Positions 21,541 through 33,134 of a DNA stretch of 64,000 nucleotides are shown in pieces. Within the stretch, counting starts at the first letter, position 1; each line of letters begins with the position of its first letter. The notes beneath the pieces are model-generated. The model worked only from the letters and a program-made list of their open reading frames with translations, was not told the DNA's origin and ran no database searches. The DNA is from Rhizophagus irregularis (Eukaryota; Glomeromycota; Glomeromycetes; Glomerales; Glomeraceae). The stretch covers positions 3,100,001 through 3,164,000 of the forward strand of contig NC_089445.1 in assembly GCF_026210795.1 (NCBI RefSeq), read 5' to 3'. Position numbers and translations under genes: made by a program.

Positions 21541-22230
21541 ATGAGTGCTAGCATATGTCAATTAGTGTTAAGAGGTTTTCAACCACCTGGACAACTATTA
21601 TGTTGTGAGAAAGATAGTATCTGTTTAAATAATGCACCTATCTGTTCTTCCACTAATAAAATGGCTCAATGTTGGTTTATTAACCAGTTAGATTCTTGTA
21701 CGCGAAAGGATGCTTTGGCTATGACAGTTTGTCAATATAAGGATGGTGTCTATTGTCTCAAGGGACAAACCGACCAATCATATGACCGTAGCAAATTATC
21801 ATGGAGTGCAATAGATTTGGCATTAAGTCGTAATAATTTGTCCAATTCAAATAATGGTTTTACTATGAATTATGATAATTTTCCTGTTCCCGTTCCTGAT
21901 CAAAATCCAAATGAATATATATTTTGTTCAGATGCCATGTCTTCGGGAGTCTGTCAAATTCAAGATAGTAATGGGTATAAGCCTTTTTACTACCTAGTAG
22001 AAGTATGTAATAATGCATTTGACGTTATAAATTCTTCTCCCCAAATATCCAATGCTACTGTTACTGTTATGGCTACTACTACTACTACAGCTACTGCGAC
22101 CGTTACACAAACAGTCACAGTTAAAGCGTCTAGTGGTTTCTCTATTCATTCAGAGGTGTCTTCTCTACCACTTGTAATGTTGCTGATTACTATTTTTGTA
22201 AATATAATCGTGGGGAAATTGAGAATATAA
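21541..22230 (+). CDS. 12-cysteine membrane protein, short linker (paralog 3)
   Basis: A single exon of 229 residues beginning MSASICQLVLRGFQPPGQLL. All 12 family cysteines are kept (LLCCEKD, CLNNAPICSSTNKMAQCW, DSCTRKD, TVCQYKD, YCLKGQTD; FCSDAMSSGVCQIQD, EVCNN). The linker between the cysteine groups is only about 15 residues (PVPVPDQNPNE), unlike the expanded linkers of paralogs 1 and 2. A threonine-rich stretch precedes the C-terminal hydrophobic segment, which ends GKLRI. The DNA just upstream still resembles the KRQ head of paralog 4, but the ATG there is now ATT and out of frame. This copy therefore starts inside the mature domain and lacks the Kex2-like site. Confidence 0.78.
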   Translation: MSASICQLVLRGFQPPGQLLCCEKDSICLNNAPICSSTNKMAQCWFINQLDSCTRKDALAMTVCQYKDGVYCLKGQTDQSYDRSKLSWSAIDLALSRNNLSNSNNGFTMNYDNFPVPVPDQNPNEYIFCSDAMSSGVCQIQDSNGYKPFYYLVEVCNNAFDVINSSPQISNATVTVMATTTTTATATVTQTVTVKASSGFSIHSEVSSLPLVMLLITIFVNIIVGKLRI

Positions 22231-24289
22231 TTTTTTTTGTACATCTCACAATCTCACATGTATTGTTATAATTAAATAACTTATTTAGATATCATAAGTA
22301 ACCATGGTTACAATCTTATTTTAATAAATTATAATATTTATTGATTTCTGATCAAAAAAAAAAAAATCTTTCTTTATTATCTCAAAGAAAGTGTTAAGGT
22401 GATACGCGGATATCAAAGATGCTATATATATTTCTGTAAATACCATAACGTGAAAAGCTAAAGAATAATAAATTACAAATCAAGTCAAAGGTTGGTATGT
22501 AGAAATTAGATTCGTACCAGTATAACTCGAATCAAACTTGCACAAGTTGCACTAGAGTCGATATTTGACGCGGGCAATTCCGTCTAGCATTATTCTTCTT
22601 AATGTTTGGGTAAAAATGAAGGTTTTGCCAGGAAAATTTAATTTAAATGCTGATTCTAAGCACGATACCCGCGCAATAACAAGAATGATAATCATATTAT
22701 ACTTTTCATACTTTTCATAAGCTTTATATTAGATTTAATATTAGGCTCAGATTAATTAATATAACCAATTAATTTTATATCATTTAATATAAAATCATGT
22801 TTCTCAATAAATTTGATGCATAATTTTATACGACATTATAATAAATTCAATCATTATATAATAAACATACTAAATATTGGTACAATATTTACCTATCGGG
22901 CCGTATATTAAATACGAGTTACGCATTTAATAATTAATGAATTTGTTAATATTACTTGGAAAGATAAGCTAAACAAATTAGCTTGTATTGCAATTAGACT
23001 TCAAAGTATACATAACTTAAATATGGAAATATAAAAATAGTTGCAATAATAGGTGATTTAGGGACTAAGTAAATCATCATTAGATGACAAATATGTGGAA
23101 TTTGTCTTTTATCGGGATCAGGGTGCCAACATTTTGCGTTAATTTAACATAACCTTCATGCAACTGATTGTTTCTATACGATACGATTATGTACACTATT
23201 TTAAAAATAATTACAACCTAAAGACAAAAGAATAATCTGTTTGAAGGTACAATAAATTTTTTTTTTTACATGATCAATCTTTCAACTAATTTATTTTTAA
23301 TTTAAAAATATTTTTAAATATTTTTCTATTAATTACGATTTTTCTTTTAGATTATTTGACAACAAAACTTGAATTAGATATTGATAATAACGTGCAATAT
23401 AGCAATAATGGCCTATGTTTGGTGTAAATTTACGAATATTTAATTAGTTTCGTTTATAATACATAAATTATATTGCTGAAGAAATTAATCTTGATATTGA
23501 CATTTCGGTGGTTGGAATTTTTAATTATTAATAGGATATTGTTTTATATTATATTATTTATTTAAAATAATAATAATAATCACTTATACTGTATAAGATG
23601 ATTATTAAATATCGACAAATAAAATTTCAACTCTTCAAAGTATGCTTATGAAAAAATCAATAGAACTCATGTTGAATGTTTATGTATAACTGAAAATATA
23701 ATTCACGCATAACTTCACCGCAAACGAATAATTAACGTAAATAATTGGGAATTGGTTGCGCAAAAATACGTAGGAAATTTATAAAAAAAATTCTAAAGTG
23801 GCTTCATTCTTTAATGAAATTTCAATAGTAGATTCATCACATTAATAAAACTAAGTGATATTATTAATCAACGTTGGCAGTAACTCTGGCAAAATTTATA
23901 ATGTCAGTCGGAATTAAAAAACTTATAATCATATAAACCGCCGCTTTATAAATTTTGCCAAAATTACTGCCGATCAGTTTTTAAGGGTTTCCGTAATTTT
24001 CCGGTTAGCAGACGGGCTGAAAAATTTAATGCATATCGAATTCTGGTCGCACAGACAGGACGATATACATTATTAAATGAAACAACTAAAATGGGTTCTT
24101 ATTTATCAAAATCGTGTTAATTTATTTATAGTTAGAAGTTTGCAACAAAAAATATATTTATGATTACCATAAAAGAATTCTCATTTACTGTATTTTTTTT
24201 CTTTTTCTTTTTCTTTCAAGATGGAAAAAAAAACAAAAAAAAAAATCCGTGTAACTAATATTTGCGCTATTTATATGTTTATATCGATC
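22231..24289. other. Long gene-free stretch between paralogs 3 and 4
   Basis: No coding sequence was found. At about 23875-23975 an imperfect inverted repeat (GGCAGTAACTCTGGCAAAATT..AATTTTGCCAAAATTACTGCC) resembles the GGCCAGAATTA-type dispersed repeat seen elsewhere in the window. The rest is AT-rich with no recognised feature. Confidence 0.45.
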
Positions 24290-24340
24290 AATTTTCAAAA
24301 TAAATAGAACTTTCCATTATTCTTGCGTCTTTATCCTATA
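24290..24340 (+). promoter_or_regulatory. Upstream block shared by the four 12-Cys genes (copy 4)
   Basis: It reads AGAACTTTCCATTATTCTTG followed by CGTCTTTATCCTATAGATTA, about 155 bp before the start at 24500. The CTTTCCATTAT part is identical to copy 3; the rest is more diverged. The position relative to the start and the shared order of sub-blocks support a common function. Confidence 0.4.
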
Positions 24341-24499
24341 GATTATTTTAATTTAACTTAAAATCGCATTCATTTATTAGAAAATATAATACTAAAATAC
24401 TAAAATTCATTATTTAAATAATCAATAGATTTATGTATCGAAATTTCTCCCTCAAATACCTAAAAATTATTCTTTATTATTCAAAATAATAATCATATT

Positions 24500-25303
24500 A
24501 TGGAAATCGATCATAAACCATTAGAGAAAAGACAAGCTTCGGCTATGAGTGATAGCATATGTCAATTAGTGCTCAAGGGTTATCAACCAACTGGACAATT
24601 ATTATGCTGTGAGGCAGGTAATGCCTGTCTGGGTAATGCACCCATTTGTTCTTCCACTAGTAGAATGGTACAATGTTGGAATATTAATCAATTAGGTTCT
24701 TGTAAGAGAAAGGATACTTTGGCCAAGACAGTTTGTCAATATCAGGATGGTATTTATTGTCTCAAGGGAGAAACTGACGAACTGTATGATCGTGGCAAAT
24801 TAGCATGGAGTGCAATAGATTTGGTATTAAATCGTAATATTTATTCCTATTCATTTAATGGCTTTACTATGAATTATGGTAATTTTCCAAACCCCATCCT
24901 TAATCCAAACCCAAAAGAAAACTTGGTCTGCTCTGACGCCATGGCTTCGGGAATATGTCAAATTCAGGGCGATTTTGGGTATAAAACTTTTAACTATCAA
25001 GTGGAAGTATGCAATGGTTTGATAGACATCATAAATTCTCCTCCAAAAATAGCAAAAGCTATTACTACCATTACTGAGCAAGTTACGACCACCTTACCTC
25101 CGGAAACTATTACTACTACCTCCACTAAACTCACTACGTCCATTTTAACTCCAGAAACTAAAACTACTACAGTAACAGCAGCAGCGCCTATTTCTCTCGG
25201 CAGTAGTGGTTTATCGAATTATTCAGAGATATCTTTTCTACCGCTTGTAATATTACTAGTTACTATTTTAGTAAATACGATCGTGATGAAATTAAGAATT
25301 TAA
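24500..25303 (+). CDS. 12-cysteine membrane protein, short linker (paralog 4)
   Basis: A single exon of 267 residues. The head MEIDHKPLEKRQASAMSD contains LEKR/Q, the same residues as the Kex2 site of yeast alpha-factor precursor. The two cysteine groups follow (CQLVLKG, LLCCEAG, CLGNAPICSSTSRMVQCW, GSCKRKD, TVCQYQD, YCLKGETD; VCSDAMASGICQIQG, EVCNG), joined by a short PNPILNPNPKE linker. A Thr-rich stalk with repeated TTTTVTA-like runs leads to the C-terminal hydrophobic segment ending VMKLRI. Again there is no signal peptide and no upstream acceptor that would allow a hidden first exon. It is probably the best-preserved short-linker form. The function is unknown. Confidence 0.8.
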   Translation: MEIDHKPLEKRQASAMSDSICQLVLKGYQPTGQLLCCEAGNACLGNAPICSSTSRMVQCWNINQLGSCKRKDTLAKTVCQYQDGIYCLKGETDELYDRGKLAWSAIDLVLNRNIYSYSFNGFTMNYGNFPNPILNPNPKENLVCSDAMASGICQIQGDFGYKTFNYQVEVCNGLIDIINSPPKIAKAITTITEQVTTTLPPETITTTSTKLTTSILTPETKTTTVTAAAPISLGSSGLSNYSEISFLPLVILLVTILVNTIVMKLRI

Positions 25304-27775
25304 CAGTTTTTTTTTTATATGATCTCATATATACGGTATTTACATATATTGAGGTAAAAGAAAAACGCAAAATAAGGGAGCCGACGGCCACGTGTAGTTG
25401 GGATAGGGATCTGAAGAAAAATGTAATTGGCTAGTGAACGATTTAGAGATAATTTTAAGATTCCAAAAGTAATTACAATGACTATTTTTAATAAATTTAC
25501 GTATAAAAATACTTACTTATGTACTGTTGATCAAAAAGAATATTCCTTTTTATTATTTCGAGAAAAGTATTAATGTTATATGGTGTGCTCAGTCTAAAGC
25601 CAACCAATGCTTTTATTTAGTGGCAGACTTTATAATCATATCACGTGAAATGAATTTTATTGGTTAACGCATATTTATAAATATGCTTTTGATGAAATAC
25701 AGATGGTGTGATTTATCTAAAGCTTTCTCCAAATCATAATCATCTCAAATATCATCGTCCTAAAAATTATCGAATATTTTATCACAAATTTTCTTCAATA
25801 ATTTGTATTTTTTTTTTCCTTAATTGCTTGCTTTTCGTGACATTTTGCATGCAGTTATACAATTTTTTTTTTACTTTTACTACTGATCGGTGTAATGAAG
25901 GATTGCTTTTTTTTAAGATTTATTGTAATTTAAGAAATTTTGGTAATTTTGTAATTTTGGCCACTTTATGATGGCCAAATTTGACATATAATTAATAAAA
26001 ATATCTGATTTTGATTTTATATATTTAATGTTAATGATTACTTAACCAGAAAAGCTCTGTCATATGAAAGATAATGTCCTGATCTATCATTTAAAAAAAA
26101 GTTTATTTAAAATAATTGATTTTTTAATTACTTCTATTCTTTTTGAGTCATGTGATAAAATGCGATTGGTGCGCACCATACATACTTAATTAATTCAACG
26201 CGTAAGGCTATTCCAAAAATAAATAAATAAATAAATAATAAGTCGCAAATTAAAGCTTCTTAGCTTGTCAAAATAAATTTGTGACGGTCAAAATTTTGCT
26301 AATATAGTCTAATCCGGTCAATTCTTTTAAAATTAAAATTAAAATCTCGCTTGATTCTGATTTTATTATTAATTTTGATTTTTGACAATGAAAAAACAGA
26401 TAATTAAAATAATAATCGAAATTAATTAATTATTACTAATTATCATATTATTATCATATTATAAATCTAAGATTGTTTCATAGAAGGAAATATTTTTTTA
26501 AAATCATATAAAGGTATAAAGCAATATAATGATTAATTTTTATTAACCTATTTTTAATACTTGCGGTTTATAAGAGTTTTTTTGCCATAAAAATTACTGT
26601 GCCACGTTTATTTTTTTTTAGCTTTGTGGTACAATTACAACAGCTTATTTAAAGCAAACGCGTTCTTAAAGGTTAAATAAAGTCATTCTGCAGGTATGAG
26701 ACTATTTAAATATTAATTTTCAAGAAGTTAGTTTTGATATTTATGAATTTATACTTATTTCTTTATTACTGTATATTCTATGCAGATACTTTATTTATTC
26801 AAAAATTTAGTTTTATTTAACCAAAGTGTTTAAGTTATATGATAAAGTTGTTTAATGGACATAAAAGTATTCATTTATTGATTTTTATTGTACTTGGGTT
26901 ATAATAAAGTTAAACGACACTGTACATATGAGTTTTATGAATATTTTGTTTATTTACTAGTAAAATTTAATAAATTATAATTGAAAATTGAAAATACTGA
27001 AATATAATATATCAAGAATTAAAAAATTTCTTTTTTGTATGTACAGTAAAATTAAATATTGTTTTTTTTTCACGAAACAAAATATTTTCTAAGACAAAGT
27101 TACACAAGATTTGTGGCTACGATTTTTAAGCCAATCATATTTAAGAAAAAGGGAGGAATCGCCCGGAGTACATGTTTTTACTTTTACATATTAAAATATG
27201 CTTTTATATTAAATTTTATTTTATTAGTTATATACATTGTTTCATAATCATAAAAAACGATTTAATTAGTATGCATAAAAAAAAATCCGGTATTAAAACT
27301 TAAGTTTTAGAACACGTGACACAATTACATGTCTCTAGGCCACGTTATATACATCTGACCAGAATTATGGTCAAATTAGTTATACCCATTTAAAAGTCTT
27401 AACGGTTCTAATCTCTAAATGTGAAATAGGTGAACTCATGGTTTTGCTTAGTTATATATAGATCTTTTTTATTAAATAAAAAGAAAACATAATTCACCTA
27501 AGAGATTACGTAGAAATTAATTTAAAAAAAAAAATTCAAGATTAACAAGAATTTTCTCAAGTCTTAATAATAAACTATTATATAAAAAGTCAAAATATGA
27601 CTTTGTGTTAAGAAATTTTGAATCTTTTATGTAACCGGTTTCTTTTATTTGATGAAAATGTTCCTTCCGTCATCGAGAATGAGGTTTGATGTTTTTTTTA
27701 GTTAAGAATTATTGTTATTTTTTTTTTTTTGCTAACATTTTATTCACGATTTAATTCATACTTTGGAAAAATAAT
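25304..27775. other. Long gene-free AT-rich stretch
   Basis: I see no gene. Two plus-strand ORFs (25708-25971 and 27059-27247) are Phe/Leu-rich translations of AT-rich DNA without domain features. AAATAAATAAATAAATAA occurs at about 26220. A short GACCAGAATTATGGTC palindrome near 27358 may be a remnant of the GGCCAGAATTA-type repeat. Confidence 0.45.
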
Positions 27776-28233
27776 GATACAAATTTTGTGGCTCGAAATA
27801 TTTATTAGTTTACCTCTAAATGGTAACCATATTTTCAGAATTCCATCATATTGAGGTCGTACAAACTACAACACAATCGAATTGCAAGAGACGATTTTTT
27901 TTTTTGAGAATAGTTGTTTAGTTAATAAATACTACGTATTTAAATATTTATATCTTTGAACTTCGGTAAGGTCAATAAAAAAAATTTTTTGTCGAAATAA
28001 ACTTAATTTTCAGTCTATTTTATATTAATTAAATGAAAGTTCAAGATCTTTTAGTTTCCCAGACACGTATCTAAAACGAAATTTATTTTTGGTCTAACGG
28101 CTTGATAATAATTTATTTCATGGTTCGAGAATTAGGTAAAGAATAACGTTTAAATTCTAAAAATGTAAAAATGAATTAAAGGCGATTAATTATTGAAGAT
28201 CGAATGAAATAATATCAAAGATGGAGCCTGTAT

Positions 28234-29329
28234 TAGTGCCTCGACCCGTATCCGGATCAATCCGGATTGATCCGGATTTTTTTTTTTTTCGGATATCCGG
28301 ATTTTCACGGTTTTCATCCGGATTATAAACCGGATGAAAAATATCCGGTTTGACCCGGAATCCGGATGAAATTTTTATTATTTTTTTTTTTTATTAATAA
28401 TAATTTTGCTGATCCATAAAGATCTATATCTAAATGATATTATGGCTAATTATTTTTGCGCCTAATACCAATTTTTTTATTAAAATTTATTAAATTTATA
28501 TTTGTTATTAAACTTTTTAATACAGTAAGTTTAAGAAGATTTTTCAATTATAATTTATTTATTGAAGTTTGTATCAGATTTGTTTATTTAAATTTATACA
28601 TTAACAAATAACAAATAATTTTAGATTTCACATTCAAACGTTCAAAAGAAAAAAAACTTTATATTATTTTTGTTACAAAATAATAATTATTGTTTTAAAA
28701 TGAAAAATTGTTCAATATTATAAATTTATATAATTATAACAACTTTTTTTAAAATTAAAACTAGTGTTATGTAATTTGATTCAAATGATTCTTTAATTTT
28801 TGAAAGAAGAAACAAATCCTTAAAAAATTGCCTTACTAACCCAACACATCTATTTATAGTAATCTTTAGCTGTATATAAAAATATCTTGTTTAAAATTTC
28901 ATAATTAGTTAATTTACAAAGAAATGTTAAACAATAGTCTGAGACAATGCTGAAATAATATGAAATTGTTTTAAAGAAAAGTATTTAATGAAATTGGAAT
29001 TATGTAAATTTCGTGGTCTTGGATAATTTTGGCCAAATTTGTAATTCGGGCCGAAATTAACATCACGTGACACCGGGAAAATAGTTTAGCCACCGGGCAA
29101 AAAATTTTTTATCGGCTGGCATGAAAATTTAATGTTACACAATTTGTAATTCTGGCCGGCGTTATGAATTCTGGCCAGAATTATTGCCGATCATTTGTAA
29201 ATCCAATCCGGTTTCCGGTTTCTATCCGGATTATCTGATCCGGATTCAAAATCCGGGTCAATCCGGATATAATCCGGATTTTTTTTTTGTGTAATCCGGA
29301 TGACGGTTTTCATCCGGGTCGAAGCACTA
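28234..29329. mobile_element. Non-autonomous hAT-type element with 8-bp target duplication
   Basis: The ends TAGTGCCTCGACCCG and CGGGTCGAAGCACTA are inverted repeats. The element is flanked on both sides by GCCTGTAT (28226-28233 and 29330-29337). An 8-bp target duplication and TAGTG ends are hallmarks of the hAT superfamily. The paralogous segment near 37880 has the uninterrupted sequence GAGCCTGTATGAATAACATC, an empty site that proves the insertion. Sub-terminal regions consist of repeated ATCCGGAT/TCCGGATT motifs. The 1,096-bp element has no transposase frame. About 29015-29195 is a nested GGCCAGAATTA-type repeat. Confidence 0.85.
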
Positions 29330-29814
29330 GCCTGTATGAATAACATCAACATACTTTAATTGTAACGTAGGTATATGTATGTGCGGGAATCGGTTAAATT
29401 ACAGTATTCCAAAAATAATGGGCAACAAAAAATAATAATTAATATTAAATAGACAAAATTACAGTCTAATATCGCTCGATATCGATAAATTTTTAATAAA
29501 AAGCCATTGGAAAAAAGATATTTGTGTTAGTATATCGAATTTTCATTAAACTTTTACCGACCGTAATAGTCGTAATTAATTACTCCAATCGCTTTTTTTT
29601 AATAAAGATAAATTCTTTAGTCTATTTATTGTAAATACAGTTTTTATAAATATAAATGTAAAAATAAAAACTAATAATAATTAAATGTGAAAGTAATTAA
29701 TCCAAAACATCATCAGTAACTAAATGTCAAAGCCGATTTCTTTGGTAGTATAATCTATACATATTTTAAATGAAAATTAGCCAATTTAATTACTAGTAAT
29801 TGATCGTAATACTA

Positions 29815-31721
29815 TTACTTACAACTGTCGTTAAATTTATTAAATTTGCTAATATTAATATTATCAATGTCAAATTCAAGTTCTTTTGACAAATAATCTA
29901 AAGGAGATAAAATTTGGTCAAATTATAATATTAAAACAAATAAAACCGCGCAAAATAAATTTACCATCATCGTTTTTGTTTAATTTAATTTTTTTAATGG
30001 TTTTATCTAAAATAATTTTTAATAATAAAAAAAAAATAATAATTATAAAAAATATGATCAATTAACTTATTAATAGTTTAATGTTTTTTTTACCATTATT
30101 TCCAGTATCTTCAATCAAATCATCATCACGTTTTCTTTTATCCTCTTAAAAGAGATTTGTAAGATTATTAGTATTTAGATAATGACAATAAGAAATCAAA
30201 ACTAATCATTAAGTTTAAATAAAAGATACCATTAAAAGGTTTATATCCTAAAATAAAATAAACATATTAGTACTTTTTTTTTTAAAAAAAAAGAAAGAAT
30301 AATCCAATTAGTAAATAATTCTTACTTTGAATTTTTAAACTTCTAGTTGATTCTGCAGATTTTATCATTGCACTTAATGGCCTGCTTTTATAGATGGCAT
30401 TTGGATTATTTGTTATAGGTCCAATATCTGGTGACTTTATAATTTCAATTCTGTTTATAGACCAATGTAATTTACCACCTTCGTCAAAAATCTTAGAGAG
30501 ATCATTGGCTGTTGGTCTTTTATTTGGATCAGAGTGCCAACATTCTTTCATCAATTCAACATAACCTTCAGGTGCATTTGTAACAATTGGAGGACGAACT
30601 CCATCACATATTTCGATAATAAGTTCTGTGTCATGATTTTTATCCCAAAAAGGTCTTCTACCTGTCATTAATTCCCACATAATCATACCAAAACTATATA
30701 TATCTGAAGCTTTAGTATATTTTTGTCCTTGAAGAACCTCTGGAGCAACATAAGGAATAATTCCATATATCTCATTTTCATCATCTAATGATTCAATTGC
30801 TGATTTACTTAACCCTAAATCACCTGTTATTGCTGAAATAGGATTTACAACAAAAATATTTCCACTATGATAATCTTTGTGGATTATATTTGCATTATGA
30901 ATGTTCTTAAGTCCCGATGCAATATTTTGCAAAATATCTAGCTTATCATACCAAGGATAATTAAAAAAATTATCAGCTATATAATGTGCTAAATCTCCCT
31001 TACCATAATAGTCTGTAATTATCATAAAATTTTTGGTAATAGGATTTTGGGTAATTCCATAACATATATTGATAAAGTTATAGTCACTAAGGTTCACATA
31101 ATATTCTTCATTAAATTTGCGATCCTTTTTAGCATCTTTTTCAACAGGTTTCCATTTTGAAACGAAATCGTAATATACCTTGAGCTAAAAAAAAAAAATA
31201 AATTCAATTATTTATTGTCTTGCATCAAAAATTAGTAATATGAAATACTGTACCTCATTTAGTTCCCTAGAATTTATGCTCTCAGAATTATTAAGTTCCT
31301 TAAGTGCAACTTCCATTTCACCATAACAATCATACTTTTGATTTTCTTCATTCCAATTCTTTATTGGACCATCAATCCAAGTAGCCTTATAAATTTGGCT
31401 AAATCCTCCTTCGGCAATAAATTCTATAGCTTCAAATTTTTCATAAGGAACAAATTCCATTCCTCCTTCTTTTTTACAGTAATTAGTTAACGTGAACTTT
31501 ATAAAATCATCAATAACTTTATTTCCACTTAACGGAATCTTTTTTGCTTTATAACATTGATAACAAATCTGATCGGTTTCATTAAAAACTTTTCTTCTTC
31601 GTTTGCATCCATTACATTTCTTAAATATTGGTTCAAGTGTAGTTTGTGTTGGATGATTTAAATGTACATCACTCGATATTAAAAAGTCGATTTTTAATTT
31701 ATAATTAGTTTGTTGGTCCAT
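29815..31721 (-). CDS. Protein kinase with zinc-ribbon-like head, six exons (copy 1)
   Basis: Exons 31721-31254, 31184-30326, 30247-30230, 30144-30094, 30006-29965 and 29897-29815 give 506 residues. The first intron is phase 0, the rest all phase 1. The head has two cysteine pairs (C36/C39 and C53/C56). The kinase domain has EGGFSQIY at 104-111, VALKEL with K141, HKDYHSGN around D260, DLG at 278-280 and VAPEV near 302-306. After SAESTRSLKIQ the frame would run out in 13 residues. Donor GTAAGA and four short exons instead add a charged tail containing KRKRDDDLIEDTGNN and KELEFDIDNINISKFNKF. The same exon structure is kept in the paralog at 42405-44315. It is probably a cytoplasmic Ser/Thr kinase; the KRKR stretch could act as a nuclear signal. 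Confidence 0.85.
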
Positions 31722-33134
31722 AATTTTTCCGTATTAAAATTAATTTAGAGAATCCAAAATAAAAATTCTATGTTTATATATACTTTTTTTTCATATAATA
31801 ATAATAAACTTTAAAGAATTCTTTATTCGAATATAAAAAATTCCGATTAAAATGAATATATCTTTTTTAGAAAAAATCAAACTTGATATATTTAACATTA
31901 ACTTTTTCTAGTATGTTTTGAATATCGTGTTTCAGGAACTCCGAAATCGTATTCCATCGAATTATTCGATGCATACTGAAATTACGTAAACTTGCATTTT
32001 ACATGCAGCGATAAACAATGTCACGTGTCATCGTGACATGACGAAATTTTGGTTGACAAATAAAATTAGTCAAAAAAAATTAACGTGATATAAATTTTAT
32101 AAATTATCAAAGATCATCCCTGCGGAAATATCTGTTCACTCGACTATGAAAAAGACGGGATAGACACATTCCAAGCCAGAAATAAATCTAAAAATGATAG
32201 TAAAATATCTCTCGTCCACCAATTTGACAATCGACACACGATTATACAGTATATAGATTATTCATGAAGAAAAAAAAAACAGTACTGAGGGTTCTTATAT
32301 GGAAGTTTCGCCAGCTTGAACTTGAATTATTGAAGTCAAATGACAAAAACTAAGGAATCAAAAATTGGAAAATTCTGTAAGAGGTATAATTGCACCCAAA
32401 TTCAATTAGATTTTGATAGGGGTAGGGGTTTAATCCATGTGATTATGATTTTGTTGAAATTCTGGCCAAAAAATTTCCGGCTAAAATTATGGTTTTAGAA
32501 ATTAGGCCGAAATTACGTTAATGCGAAAAAATCGTGAAACCACGTGGGTCATCACGAGTTCATGACAACCCATCCTACATACTATGATTATGTACATGAT
32601 ATATTTATTTATTAAATACTTTGTTAAAAAGACACATAAAGTATTGAGCAGCCTACAGACTCTAGACTCATCCGAGACAGATAACGCCTATATTGCCTAT
32701 GTTAACCATAAAGTTTCAAATGTCTGTATCCCTAAAAAACTTTGATTGTGTCGGTCATTATACGCCTAATAAATTTATTTTATAAGACGTGCGAAAAATT
32801 AGTGAAACGTTTTTATTTTTTTACATACTGTGTATTACGAAAAAAGATCCGTATTAAAAAAAAAAGAGAAATATTCATACTTTTTTTTTTAAAAAAAAAA
32901 AAGGTTTTAATAATGAAAAAAAAAGTTCTTTTCGTAAAAATATCTTTTACAATTCAATACTGTATTTTTTGTCCAACATTTGACGCAGTATTATTTTGTT
33001 ACACTTATGTCGTGCATGCGTAAATCGGAAAACGAAAATTTTTTTTAAGGTAACATTCAGCTTTTTCTGCTGCTGTTAAGTTGCACATTTTTGTTAACCA
33101 CTTAATAAAGTTTTCTAAATTTATCTATTGAACT
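31722..33134. other. Gene-free stretch between two kinase loci
   Basis: To about 32125 it is the 5' flank of the kinase gene and part of the duplication. A GGCCAAAAAATTTCCGGC / GGCCGAAATTA patch at about 32457-32525 belongs to the dispersed repeat mentioned elsewhere. The 32742-33023 ORF is a Lys/Phe-rich frame over A- and T-runs and is not supported. Confidence 0.4.

Larger units (their letters stand above)
27776..32125. repeat. Segmental duplication, copy 1
   Basis: This block, without the inserted hAT element, is duplicated in the window. Positions 27776-28233 and 29330-29355 match about 37411-37920, and about 29372-32125 matches about 41958-44750. The duplicated unit carries the kinase gene at 29815-31721 and its flanks. 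Identity by eye is high in both coding and non-coding parts, with small indels, suggesting a recent duplication about 10-13 kb apart in direct orientation. Confidence 0.8.
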
